DNA of 64,000 nt from Branchiostoma floridae (Eukaryota > Chordata > Leptocardii > Amphioxiformes > Branchiostomatidae). A program made the position numbers and the translations under genes. The stretch is from NCBI RefSeq assembly GCF_000003815.2, contig NC_049982.1, forward strand, positions 20,894,705 to 20,958,704. Direction: 5' to 3'. The first letter of the stretch is position 1. Each line of letters begins with the position of its first letter. Positions 11,817 through 24,314 of the stretch are shown one piece after another. The notes beneath the pieces were generated by a model. The model was not told the origin of the DNA. It did not search any database and saw nothing but the letters and a program-made list of their open reading frames with translations.

Positions 11817-14096
11817 ATTGTTGATACACGGTCGTGTCATAGAGGCAGATACAAGACAACGCTGAAAGTCAACTTGAGAAAATTGAAACAAAAACGCACT
11901 GTGACCGCGCCATTCGTAGTTGAACTGTAGTTTTGATGATCAGTGGGAATCGGTCTTTGACAAAGTGCGGGGTAGTAAGTGGAGATTCCTACTTAACTAG
12001 TTTGAACCTTTTACAGGGCTTTTACAGGCCATGTTGATTCAATTATAATGATGACGTTGTTAAGGGAACCCCTAAACTGATGCGAGCGTCCGACTGAATA
12101 AAATTGGGCCAAGGAAAAAGTTGCCTTCATAAATAAGTCCTATAACATGCCTCATTCAAATCTTGGACGAATACATGGTTGACTAGTCGGTCCTGTATTC
12201 AGTATATGTAACATACTTAACATTTTTTTAATGTCAATGTTTTTATCATAGTGGCTACACGAACTTCCTCCAACAATGGCTGTGCGGTGTTATCACTCGC
12301 TACATTTTAACATTGTTTTGTACTGTTTGATCCTGTGAAGAAATAAACCGACTTATGTAATGAAATCTAAGAGATCTGGAAGGTTGGGCATATGCCTAAA
12401 TGCAGAGTACTGTCCTTGGTAAACCAATTTCTGTTCTTTCACATTTTCTTCAACTTCTGAACTGATTTTGGCATTCTAAATGTTACGTTTGTATTCATTT
12501 TCCAATTTTTTAATATACAGCATATATTTCCTGCTTTATGATATGGTCGAAACTTTTTTTGGGGAAACGAAAATTAATTCCCACATAGATGTTATCAATC
12601 TGGCAAAAAAAAACTTGATAATCAACATCAGCTATCGAATCATTGCAGGGAAAGGGAAGAAAATTCGACATCAATGAAAATAACATTTATTAAATTTTGA
12701 GAAGATATTCTGCCACCGATTTACAAACCTTTGGCAACACCTCATCAAGGTCGGAGCCTTTCACTTTGTTAAGTCCCTTTTCCATGTCTAAAACCAGTAC
12801 CAAAACTTATCACATCTGTTTCTATGGCAACAGCCCAATTCGCACATCAGTTCCCATGGAAACAAGTCCATATCCATGATAATAGCACCAACCAACCAAA
12901 CAGCACTAATCCCATGGCAACAGTATGTTTATACTCCTCCCCCCCAACACCACCATGCTCTTTTGCCCATGTTTGTATCGGGTGGTAGGTCACACAATGT
13001 TGATTGCTGGATGATATCACATCTTTTGTGCTGGTTGTGTCTTCCCATACTACCTGCAGTGTAAGCCCTTTGCAAAACAATTGCAAAGCTTCTGGTTACG
13101 GGAATAACAAGAAACAAGTGGAATTCTTTAAGTCATATGTTCTATTGAGGCTTCCAGTAAGTTTCTTTGGGTGACTTGACTGAAGGTGACAGGCTGGGGT
13201 TGAAGGATCATAAGGGGATAGAAAAGTTTTATTGTACCGGTACATTCCAGGTACCTCATCTTGACTGAGGGGTATGAAACATCTGAAATCTCTTAGTAGC
13301 TAATACTGAAATTTGATGAAATATTGAGCCAGCGATTACTGCAAAGGATGCTATCCATGTTAATGCTGAAAACAACCAGGCCAAAATTCAAAACGTAGCC
13401 CTATGATGTGTATGATATGATACCAATACACGGTTTTGGTATATTTTAAAGAATTTGGTGTAGAGTCTCTATATGGTGAAATATTATATAGTAATTTTGT
13501 TGAAGTACCAAGAGGTATATTTGTAACACTGCAGATTCACAACTATTCTTGAATTTCACAAGAAAAGAAGAAAATTGAATACATTTATTGTCAGTTGAAT
13601 TACATAATGAATGTTTGCCAGATTTAAATCAAGGGGAGTACAAAATTGTATTCAGAGACCTGAATGCTGTAATAATATAATTACCTGTACATCATAAGAA
13701 AATATAGTATTATTTCAGCTGATTTTTGTTTTGTTCTGTAGGCAAAATGGTGTTACAACAGGGTGTGGAGAGTGCTAGATGTAGAGTTTGTGTTGTGGAT
13801 GCTGGACAATAAAGAAATCATGGTGAAAAGCAGGAGTGTGAATTTATCTTCAGGAAGGGTTTATTTCTTCTGAGTGGTGCAATTTGAATTTGTATTGTGT
13901 AATGTTGAAACTGCTTGATATATCAGTTCTGTACTTGAAGTTGGAAATCATAAATGGAATGGAAATTGCTGGTTAGACCTTTGAGCTATCACACACTGGG
14001 AAGTGTGGTGGGTTCGTAAGAACATTCAATATGTTGGTCTTCTTAAAACACCACTGACAGAACAATGTCCCTAACAGTATTTTGCGCATCAGGTTA
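11817..14096. other. Intergenic
   Basis: No protein-coding gene is supported. Points of note are a cluster of ATGG-centred X-box-like motifs at 12818-12921 and a possible small terminal exon near 13741: a good acceptor (TTGTTCTGTAG), a 22-codon frame and then AATAAA at about 13809. Together they could belong to a short non-coding transcript, but no donor was identified. Confidence 0.4.
12818..12921. promoter_or_regulatory. Cluster of RFX X-box-like motifs
   Basis: GTTTCTATGGCAAC (12818-12831) and GTTCCCATGGAAAC (12850-12863) both fit the ciliary X-box consensus GTHNYYATRRNAAC. A weaker match (ATCCCATGGCAAC) ends at 12921. Three within about 100 bp is more than a single chance match. The nearest recognised ciliary gene, SPEF1, has its 3' end 4 kb to the right, so no target gene is obvious. 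The stretch could also be part of an old repeat. Confidence 0.3.
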
Positions 14097-14636
14097 GGTC
14101 ACAGCAAGTAAATTTTATGGATGACATCAGCGCGCGCATTAATTTTCGCCTGATTTAAAAAAAAAAAAAAGATTTTTTTTCTTCTGCAGGGATGGTCAAC
14201 ATGACGATTAAGTACCAAAATGAGCAAATACATTGTGCTGTAGCCTAATAGTTGTACTTGTAGAAGTGACACTTGCAAGGTACCCGAGACTGTAGTTGTA
14301 GAAATGAAATTTATTGGATAGTTGTAAAAGTGACACCAATATGGAAGCTATGAGTGTGGTTACCAACTTTGTTGGTGATGCCAGTCTACCACACTAGTGT
14401 CACTTTTACCACACCAGTACATGTCTTAATTAAATACAAGAATGTATGCCCTGTTGGCTCTCATACCATGTTTTGTCCCTTTATTTCTTTTCACAACAGT
14501 CATCACAACTTTATGGTGCCTATTATTGAAGATGTAGCCATCTTTTTTTTGCACCCATCTTGTTTTTTTTCTGCCCTATCGCACTTTTTTTGCAATCTGC
14601 TGAGGATGTCATGCATAAAATTTACTTGCTGTGGCC
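14097..14636. mobile_element. Foldback MITE, TTA target duplication (PIF/Harbinger-like)
   Basis: The ends form an inverted repeat. The left end begins GGTCACAGCAAGTAAATTTT and the right end is its complement with one C/T difference (ending ...GCTGTGGCC), continuing through ATG(C)ATGACATC. Both ends are directly flanked by TTA (14094-14096 and 14637-14639), the 3-bp duplication typical of PIF/Harbinger. A second inverted pair (GTAAAAGTGACACCA / AGTGTCACTTTTACCA) lies inside at about 14325-14415. The 540-bp element has no coding capacity. Confidence 0.75.
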
Positions 14637-14639
14637 TTA

Positions 14640-16836
14640 ACAACATCAACATTAAATTTAAGACTTGTGTACAGTTAGTAGTCTACTTAGTATGTTGGAC
14701 CACAACAGCAACAGGTAGTTAAGCGCCCTCTGGTGCACATATGTATTACTGCAAATGATTGAGCCTAAGATGTATGCATGACTGCTGCAACAGTCATGAA
14801 TACAATTAATGATTTACTCTTTCCAGTGAGATAAAAAGTCTGATTAAATTTGGTCAGTTTCAAGTACCAAGGCCTGAGCTTGCCAATTTTTTTTCATCTC
14901 ACCAAGAAACAATACTATTCAAGTGGCTCAAATATGATTTTTTTTTTCATCCAATGTGGAATTATGTAAAAAGCAGACAAGTGATTGTCCTTGGCATGGG
15001 ATCAAACAGAAACATTTTATTTACACATAGCACATGTAAAAATAGAATTACAACAAAGAATGCTGTGGAAAATGAACTCAAATTCAGTGGCAAACTGTGA
15101 ACCACACTGTTCATTACATTGTTTACAACTTGTATAAAAACTATATCATCTGTGATCACTTACAAAATTTGTTACATTGAATGTGATCGTCAATACCATA
15201 ATATCTTCACCACCAATATTAACACCTATCACCAATAAAACAACACCAACCTCTGTCAACAATAATTACATCTATGGCTTTTACCTAGCAATCTTGTCAG
15301 ACAATATTACGGCATACAAATTGAATGTATATTACACTTCTCCATGAGAAACTCTTGTGGACTGTGGATTCATCTCAATGCAGTTAACTTTACTCAGACT
15401 GGGAGCACTCCTTTGGCCCCATCACATTTGTTGTTATGGTAACTGAGCTGGTTGCTTGTGACAATCCAGATGTTTGATTTTATATAAAGCTTTTGACATT
15501 GAAATTTGCTGCTGCTATTTGCAGTAGGATTAAAAGTTAACAACAAATACTGGCTTATCCTATAGCCCACCATCCTATACTATCCAAATAAATACATTGG
15601 AATAGTCCAGCCAGACTTTGTTTGTGTCACAGATGTTTTGACCAAAATTGCAACACTTTATTAAAAAAGCTGCCCCCCCTTGCAAATGAGAATGGGCTGT
15701 TCCATATTCATGAACTTTCTGATCATGAACCAGGAAACAAAATCCAAGAATTCTGAACAATGACATTATACAAAGGGGGTACTCGGGTCATATCCCTTAT
15801 GATACACAAGTGACATGTGATGATCAACGAATGACTTTATCTCACATTTAAAATCCTCACCTGTATCAACTTGTGCACCTGTACTACAGTATCTGTATAT
15901 TTTACAACTACTAGTATTTGTAGTTTCAACATTCTGTTGTTATAAAGCATATTGTTACGATTTTTCAACCACAAATGTTAACACTAATAAATAACCTATG
16001 GACAGCAATTCCTGTCACACAAGACATGGAAGCCTTGTATGGTTGAGAAGGAATGTTGAAACTTCTTAAACATGGCCACAAGTCTTTTACTCAGTTTTAA
16101 GACAACGGTACTAGTCATCCAAGTACAATTCATTCTACTTTTGCTTCTATGTACAGCAATCTCATAACAGGACGTACAGGGTATGTACAATCTGATACTA
16201 CATGTATTTCCTTCACCCAATGCCTATGTTCTTTTGGTTGAAGAACAATCTGAGTTGATTTAAATGTGAAATGTCTAATAAGTTAATATGAAGTGCCACA
16301 TCACCATAAATACAACAGATTATAACTCTGATGACTAATATTTACAGCTCCACAGTCTTTCGCCCACATTAAACTTAACCTACAAAAATATCATCTGCCT
16401 AGCATCACCGCAGCTACAAGTGACGGAGGAGACCTTAAAGATCTGAACTTTAAACTTGAACACATAAAGTAGCTTTGACTACACAAGCATTGGTTTACAG
16501 AAATTTATACCCATGTTTCATTGAGACATTGTGAAAAACAAGAAAGACAGTACATCAACAAAGAGGCAGTGGTAATACTGACATTATAACCATCACCTTG
16601 ACCTGTAAAAACATACACATAGTTCTCTTGCTTTGTTTCGACAGAAAACATTGTAAGCCAAGGAAATAGCTTCATGCAGCCTAGGTGTGATGACAACATC
16701 CACCTCTTTGTACAATGTACAACTCTTCATCTTTCATCTCCAAGTATGAGAAGGAAACACCTGTCTTTGCACAAGTCTAGTTTTCAAATTTTTCTCTTCT
16801 ACATCTAAGGTCTGCTTTGCTGTCCTCTGCAGTATT
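14640..16836. other. Intergenic / SPEF1 3' flank
   Basis: No gene is recognised. The right-hand part must contain the 3' UTR of the minus-strand SPEF1 gene. AATAAA-type signals on the minus strand occur near 15660 and 15015, but which is used cannot be decided from sequence. Confidence 0.5.
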
Positions 16837-19800
16837 TCAGGAGTGCCCGTTCTGTGAGTACTGCCCCAGCTTCCTGTTCAGGTCCTCTATTCTGATGTCC
16901 TTCAGGTGCAGCAGGTGCTCCAGCCGACGGATCTTGGCATTCAGGATCTGGGAAAGTAGGAAGGTATGTAAGGCTGGGAAAGTCAACTGGTTTAATTTTC
17001 TTTCTGCAACTTTTTACAATGGATGTATTCAAGCATCAAGTTGGCAAGTCAGCAGAAGATAGATCAAAACGTTAAACAGGGACTTGTCTACAATGAAATG
17101 ATGGCATCAACCAATGCTTTCAAGAGCATCCAACATTCCAACATTTGACAGATTCTTATTGCTCGTATAACATGCCTATTATGATGGAGAAAAAGTCTAC
17201 TTTTCACTGAGATGCAAAGTTGGGATGTCGGACAAAATCTTGACAAAAGGCCTGTTTGTTTGCTTGTTTACACTTACATGTACCGTTTCCTGTGAGGCCA
17301 GGAAGGCCTGCTCCTTCTCCTCCAACAGAAGTCGCACCTCAGGGTCAAGGCCATCTACATTGACCCGGGTCATTGACCTCGTCCTGGGGACCTGACCTCC
17401 ACTGTAAGAATCAGAAGTGGCAATGAGAGCAGTCAATCAATGGCAATCAAGCAGGATTAGTAATCTACTCTGTAGCTGTTGGCTACTTTGGGTTAACAGT
17501 TCAAGCAAATCTTTCAATGTGTTTTTCATTATTAATGACACATTTTCCATGTTCAACAATGCCCATATATCGGTCCTTCCTTGTACCATCTAGTCTTAGT
17601 ATCTAGTTTTAGTCAATGCCTATTGAACCTAACTGAACTAAACTACTGGCTATGAGTGTGACTCTCTACAAAATAGTAATGAAACTTGCCAAAACCTTCT
17701 TCTTTCCGAGGCACCATTTTCTGTTGGTTGTCCCTTTCCGTTCACTACCCCACCTCCATGCTTGCAATGGTATCACCCAATTCATTACCGAAAAACATGT
17801 ATAGGGCTGTACCACTCAGGTTTTGGGGGTGAGCAAGTGAAAGCAGAATCAATCAGAAATCCAGCTAAGTCCTACCTATGAAAGTTTGGTAGTGACAAAA
17901 AGACTTTGCCACAAACAGTCAAAACCTTTATCAGTAGTAGCGGTAAGCTCCTCCAACCACCTGCCTCATGCTACGTCAAAGGAACATTTCGATTTCAGCT
18001 ATTTCTCATTAGTGGGTACACAATGGCATGGCATTTGACTGTAGCCCCTCCTACCTTCCAATGCCATTTTTGCCCTCTCGGCCCCACCTATCCTGCCCCT
18101 CCATGGAGCCGTTTCGAGGAGACATCTTGGGCATCTGTGCTCTCTGCATCCTGGGGTCACGGAACTGGGGGTAGGGGTCAACTGGAATAATACAAAAAAT
18201 CACTGTTGTTACAAAAAAAAGTAAAAACTTAAAGCACATTCTACTCACAGCGGTTTGGTTTATTGGTAATTTGCTGAATTGTGAATTTCGGGCACAAGTC
18301 TTTAAAACATTCATGAGGTGTTAAACCTTTACAGTTGTGGAAACTATTATCCTTTGTTTATTGTAAACATAACCAGTCACTTTGGATACGGATAACCTGA
18401 TTTAACGTGGGTTATTCCACCTTTGGAGTCAATGGGGGAGGGTAATTTTGTTTCATTTTCAATATCTTTATCTATTGACTCCTGACTTTCCCCATATTGA
18501 GTCAGACATGGCATCATATCAGATTGTGTTTGGTTTAAGCTTACTGACAGATGAACAAAATGACAAATGGTGAATGTTCAAACAGTGGGCACTCTACAAG
18601 TAATTAGATTTTCCGTGCATATGTGTACTGGAGTGCAGTTTATATTTGAGTGGGAAATGAAAATACTTCAAAGGCACTGAGAACAAATTGTTACATATTT
18701 GCACAAAAGGCAACATACAGTGCTCTATAAAGTTTAGCTTGAAGTACATTTGGAAGAACATTGCTGTGCAAAGACACAATGTTGACAAATGGTGCACAAG
18801 TATAATACATGACTCTACCATCGAGGCTGGGTGGTCGTGAGGTATTTTGCCCAGTTTGTCCTTCTGGTAATGCTTGCACATGAGAATGAAAAATAAACCC
18901 AGAACAATAAAGTATGAAATTTTGCAATGAAAATATGAGTAAACATGACCAATTTGTAGCCCATGATAGTTCATTGAAATCTTAACTTTCTAAGCAAAGG
19001 CCAAAGGCTGAACTAGATTCATCAATACTCTGCTGACAGAAATTCAAACCTGTCCTTGTCATCTGTTCAAATATCATGCAAACTAGATAAGAAACAAGAC
19101 AGAGAGGAAACTTTTCTTAAAATTTATCCTTTTCTTTTGAGCACATATTCACAGCTGACTATCCATGCAGGATTGGATAAGTCAACTAGCCTTATTGTCT
19201 AGGGCAAATGAAAGTGCTGATCGGGCAAATGCATGACCTACCGATTGGGCAAGTAAGATTTTTCCGTGCATTGAGTGAAATGTTGATAGACATATACTTG
19301 TCACATTTTACAATTGACATCAAGCAATGGTCAACAAAGAAAAAATAGAGGCAATAACAAGAATTCAATTGTTGGAAGTGAAAATTCATATAAAAGTGAC
19401 ATTTAAATTTTGGGCAAGTGAAAAGTTTTTTATGTGCTTGCCCGATAGGACAAGTGAATTTTTAAAAAATTTGTCCAGCCCTGCCATGTATCTGATAAAA
19501 TGAATTACCAACCTCCTGGTAGTGGATAAGGGTCCTGTAAGTAACTCCTGCCTCCTCCATACAGGTCGTGGCCATTCATATGGTAATAATCGTTGTAACC
19601 TTCCGGAGACTTCATTTCCGTCTGGAACATTAAGAATGACTCAATTTGTGCGTTACAACAAAAGCTGTCCATCACAGGTACTTAGAACAATCTTCAGGAC
19701 AATACATATACATGTGTGTTAACGTGATAAGATTGTATACGTGTTGGAGATATGTTTAGTAAGAGTGGTTTATGTGCTAGTGAGTATTAGAGACATATGC

Positions 19801-22800
19801 ATGTTTTAATTAAAGCAATAGGTTTGTATTGTGTGTTAGACCTGTTCAACAATAGGTTTGCATCAGAACAATAAGGGTGCATTTGTGTTGGTAAAAAAAA
19901 TAACACCATATGTAATAATACTATAAGTATTCAAACACAATCTAATCTCTACAACTGGATCTCTACAAGTAGATTTACTTCAGAATGTTTCGAGTGACAT
20001 CCATCACTCTTCTTCAACGTCACTAGGTGATGCTGAAAAAGAGTGATGGATGTCACTCAAAATGGCTGGAAGTAAATCTCTGCTTTTTATCCAGTTGTAG
20101 AGATTGAATTGTATTTGAATATTGCTTACCTGGATGTCTAAGGGTCAGAAATGTAAATACTTGTTGTATGTGTGCTGGAACAATAGGTGTGTACGTGTGC
20201 TGGAACAATAGGTATGTATGTGAGTGCATGTGTATTGGGACAATACGGATGTGTGTTTGGAAACTTCATACAAATAAACAGACAGACGTACAATAACAAC
20301 CAACCAAACAAACAAGCCCTGTCTTACGTCTGCTGACTTCTTTCTCCTCTCCATGTAGGCACCGATCTTGAGTCGGAGCTGGTTCAGCACCACCTCCACC
20401 ACCCCAGGCTTACAGTTACACACCGCTCGCATCACATCATCAGGGACTTGGAAGTTCAACTTGTTGAACACTTTCCTGCAGAAAAAATGCATTGTCTTCA
20501 GTGTCAATAATTTTTTCAAGCTCTCCTTGGAAATGCTATGATAGGCCATTTCACGGACATTATCTTCAATGCATCACACGTATGTATAAAGTTTAAACTG
20601 TGGTACATAGGGCTTGCACATACAAAAAAATGGACAACAGTGACTACTACTACTGGTATGTGGCAAGTTCTTATTCATATACATCTACATAGGTGTGAGC
20701 ACTGGCACAGATCACTAGCTTAATCTGCCAAATAATGTACAATAAACTGATGTACACATGTATTTGCTATTTCAGACTGCTTCTTTCTATGGTCAACTGA
20801 AAGCAAATCTCTCCAGTTTTGCTAACATTAAGAAGTTACACTGGACTTTGCTGTGACTCCTGACCTGTTGAGAGTTCCCCAGTTGCTGAGCTTCTGTTGT
20901 GTGGAGTTGGCTGGGCTGTAGTTGTGCAGGTCCACCATACGGGGCTGGAAGTGTCTGATGATCTCTGCTGCCATCACTGCAAACAGACATGAGAGAGACA
21001 AAATGATACTTATACTCTTCAATCATTTGCTAAGGAAATTAATGTACATGATTTGCCCAACATAAACTTGTCATTCCTTAGCAGTGATAAGGTTTGATAC
21101 CAGTGTTCTGGACCAGTCAGTATTTAACAGTATCCCTCTGGCTTCTAAGTTTGTATCCCACAGGCTCCAAAGGAATAGCCCAACCACGCTTTGTGTTCAG
21201 TGCTGCTGAAAATGTGAATAATGGATTCGGCTTTTAGGATTAATGTCATTATAATTTTTGAGGACATCAAATCTTCTCAACTTCTGGCACATGTTGCACG
21301 AAATGTGTGTTTTCTGGGGTGGGAATGAGGATTTCGAATATGCCCCACTACCTTTCAGCCAACAACAACACCCCCCACCCCATGGGTCGGGCTGGTGCCT
21401 TGGGTGATAAATTCTCTATTTTCAAAATCCGTAGTGTTTAGAATAGGTGTATGTGAACCATGGCCATGTTAGTAACTGGAAATTGTGAACATTACATGTG
21501 GTATATTCAAACACCATGTGGAGAGGAGTACCAAAATGTAATTACGTGTCACCAGAGAAGATTTATACATAAAGACAATGTCTCATCAAATATTAAGAAC
21601 CAATACGGATAAGCGTGCAACTTGCACACACGCCACGCCACGGTAAACCATGGGAACAGGAAAATATTTAGTTTTGTGTTTAACCTGCTGACAGCTAAGG
21701 TAGCCCCTTGGCATGAAATGTACATTGTTTTATGACATAGACAACAAGGAGAAGGTTAAATGTTTATCATGCTTTTAATTTATAGTGCGACACTGATGGG
21801 TTTATTACACCAAGAAAAGATCAAAGTTGTTGAGTGTGAATGTCAGAGGTTTGCGTGAACACCATACTGTTGTATCCACTTTGGGACAATCCACTAAGGC
21901 TTTCCAAGAAACAGCGTTGCGACCAAGAGGAATGGGAAATGAGTAGTGACAGGGTCAGTGATACTGTAAAGCTGGCAGTGTTACAGAAAGGGGAAAAGAA
22001 CAAGATAGTTGTAAATGCATTGAAGTTCACAGTGACTTAATTTCATATTACAATTACATGTACAGAAATGTCGTAGAAAGTGGCTGAGATTGTTTTGAGT
22101 TTGCGATAGAGGTATAGTCACATACAGTACTGTACAGTAATGGAAACACTGGTGCCTTATCTTTATTGATTTTTTTTAACGGACAGCCAGTAGCTATTAT
22201 AGGAAACCACCTACTAGTAGTACAACTACTAGTGACTGGGCATGGGTGCTACAAACCGATAAAATATTGCTTTTGGCAATGCTGGTGTCATCATTGATCT
22301 AACCATTAGTAACCATATCTATCTTCTGGATACATGACACTTCTATATGCATCCCTAATGTTCAAAGATCAGGTCTGTGTTCAATTTGTACTTTGTTGGC
22401 ATTCATCATTTTCATCCGTCTTCACTGCAGTTGAATCCAACACATCATAATTTTTAATAGTGTACAATGTATAGTTTGTACATGTACATAGCGCTTAGAC
22501 AAGGGTAGCCAAAGGGGAAAAGACAGATAAAGAATTGCGGTGGTTTTGAGTTTGCAGTGTGCGGTCATTGCAACAAACTAGAACATAAAACCACTGCGAA
22601 CATTTACAGCATGCAAATTGCATATTTTGTATGTTTACAAGTAGGTACGTGATGATTAGATTGGGGCATAGGCCTGCAATGAAACAGCACCACACAAAAT
22701 AAAGTATGACCTGACGTGTCATAATTTATAATACACTCTCTGTTCATAAATAAAGGCGGAAGTTTAACCATCCAACTCAGCATTGCTACAAATACAATGT

Positions 22801-23708
22801 GGTACTGGTAGAGTTTTGCCTCTTGGAACTTCACGGTACTTGGCAGTACCCTTTAATAAGTTGTTATGTCATAATAAGGTATTAGTATTATACAAGTTGT
22901 ACTTTTGTGGAAGGTCATGCATGTAGGATTTCAATTGAGTCCATGGCACATGGATAAAAATATCACCAATATACACATTCACGTTACTATGTTGTGTGTA
23001 TAATGTCACTGGCTAAGGTGTATTTTTCAACCCCTCCAAATTTCTCTTGAATTTTTAATATACCTTATTAAGGCAAGCAAAAACCTGATTTCATTTTAAC
23101 CGACTGCCTCAGTGTTAGATCCAGTTGTATGGTACACTATTCATGTGCGTATTTCCAACAAAAGGATAATCCTTTTTGCATTCAGATGCTTTAGGTTAAA
23201 AATTATACATGGTGTCGACGTGTAAATAAGATAGATCAGAGTTTAGATATACGTGTACACGGTGTACATGCGCTGTACAAATGTGTAATCCCTGTCAATT
23301 ATAACAATTAATCCCAGCAAGTTAATAATTTACAGATATATTACTCCGAAATCTTTTAATCGTCTTTCGATAAACTCCTGGGCATGACCCTGCATATCTA
23401 AGACACTATGTAGCACGCAAATTATTTCTCTAAAGCAGAAAAACAGACCATTGATGTTTTTTTCCTTGATAGGGTTTACATAAAAATGGGCAACTACAAA
23501 ATAGATGTCACATCTTGAATGGGTTTGGAGTAGTTAAAAACAACGTAAGAAACACAACATCCTGAAAGGTGCAATCTGACACCTTACCGCCATCGCTGAA
23601 GTCTCTGGTGATGTTTTTCTTTGGTCTAGACAAAGGGATCTCGTCTATCCAGGAGTACAGCTCCTGTAGGGACTCTTCGTCTAGCTCTCCGGCCATCGCT
23701 GCTTCCAT
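16837..23708 (-). CDS. SPEF1: Sperm flagellar protein 1 (SPEF1/CLAMP)
   Basis: Seven exons join in phase to 283 aa: 23588-23708, 20865-20976, 20328-20475, 19513-19621, 18055-18181, 17278-17401 and 16837-16947. SPEF1 is a microtubule-bundling protein of the ciliary central apparatus and of epithelial planar microtubules. Its calponin-homology-like domain is clear over residues 1-125: ELYSWIDEIPLSRPKKN, TRDFSDGV, RMVDLHNYSPANSTQQKLSN, LNFQVPDDVMR and GVVEVVLNQLRLKI. The C-terminus carries the family's short dimerising coiled coil (AKIRRLEHLLHLKDIRIEDL). The middle exons (KSPEGYNDYYHMN..., DPYPQFRDPRM...) are Pro/Gly/Arg-rich linker. It is longer than the ~236-aa mammalian protein because of this linker. 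Met1 or Met5 (MAGELD) could start; both are in the same exon. Nothing looks broken. Confidence 0.93.
19199..19483 (-). repeat. Dispersed repeat, copy 1 (CAGGGCTGGAC end)
   Basis: Read on the minus strand, this SPEF1-intron sequence begins CAGGGCTGGACAA and contains several ACTTGCCC / GGGCAAGTG motifs. It aligns by eye over about 200 bp with 29243-29450 on the plus strand, including a shared segment starting CTTCCA and running through GAATTCTT and CTTGATG. The CAGGG terminus recalls hAT-type MITEs, but I could not define a matching inverted end. Confidence 0.5.
19927..20121. repeat. Long imperfect hairpin in a SPEF1 intron
   Basis: The left arm (TATTCAAACACAATCTAATC..., then CTACAACTGGAT, AGATTTACTT and GAGTGACATCCATCACTC) is complemented in reverse order by the right arm (GAGTGATGGATGTCACTC, AAGTAAATCT, ATCCAGTTGTAG, then AGATTGAATTGTATTTGAATA). 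The loop is about 40 nt. It lies between coding exons 3 and 4. It looks like a foldback MITE without coding capacity and would form a hairpin in the pre-mRNA. Confidence 0.7.
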
Positions 23709-24314
23709 TTAAGGGTTCAAAATGCACTCAAATCAGGACAATGTCCGACATTCCAACCGGAATTTACGCCATGTTTTGTTTGTCGTCAACGCGTCAAGTC
23801 TCGCCAAGTCTCGGGGTGAATCACCAATCTCACGAGAGTTGGTTGGATTAAAGGCTCCAGCGCACCTGGATGACGTCACAATATTGGCGCGAATTTTGAA
23901 ACTTAAAGAAAGCGCCATGGCTTCAAATGCCATAATGACGTACACACATTTTGTGCCTACCTCTTCTGTAAAAGATTTCACAAAGTCAAAACCCCAAAAG
24001 ATGTGGCACTCGCATTTTAATATTTGATGGTCCCGGAGAAGTCAGACTGAGTGAATCATGAGAAAAGTAACGTTACCTGAGCCAGCCTACAGATGTGACC
24101 TATGTGGTAGAGACTGTCATTTTCGCATAGGACTGACTGGACTGGTCATAGCCTAACCCTGAGGGCTGATATCAAAAAGGATTTTACCATAGTCATTACA
24201 GACCGAAGGAGACCATATAACAAACGTTATATTCAAGAATGAAAACAGAGAATTGGAAGAAAAACACTCATGACAATGTAACCTTACATTCAGAATTTTC
24301 TTTGATTGTTGAAA
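23709..24314. other. Intergenic between SPEF1 and the Ulp1-like gene
   Basis: Contains the SPEF1 5' flank with the motifs listed at 23871-23893, and the 3' flank of the minus-strand gene to the right. The 101-codon plus frame and 82-codon minus frame overlap here and neither has a recognisable signature. Confidence 0.5.
23871..23893. promoter_or_regulatory. CRE and E2F-like sites upstream of SPEF1
   Basis: TGACGTCA (23871-23878), a perfect CRE palindrome, is followed by TTGGCGCGAA (23884-23893), which fits an E2F-type site. They lie about 160-185 bp upstream of the SPEF1 start codon. They are motif matches only. No X-box was found in this interval. Confidence 0.3.
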
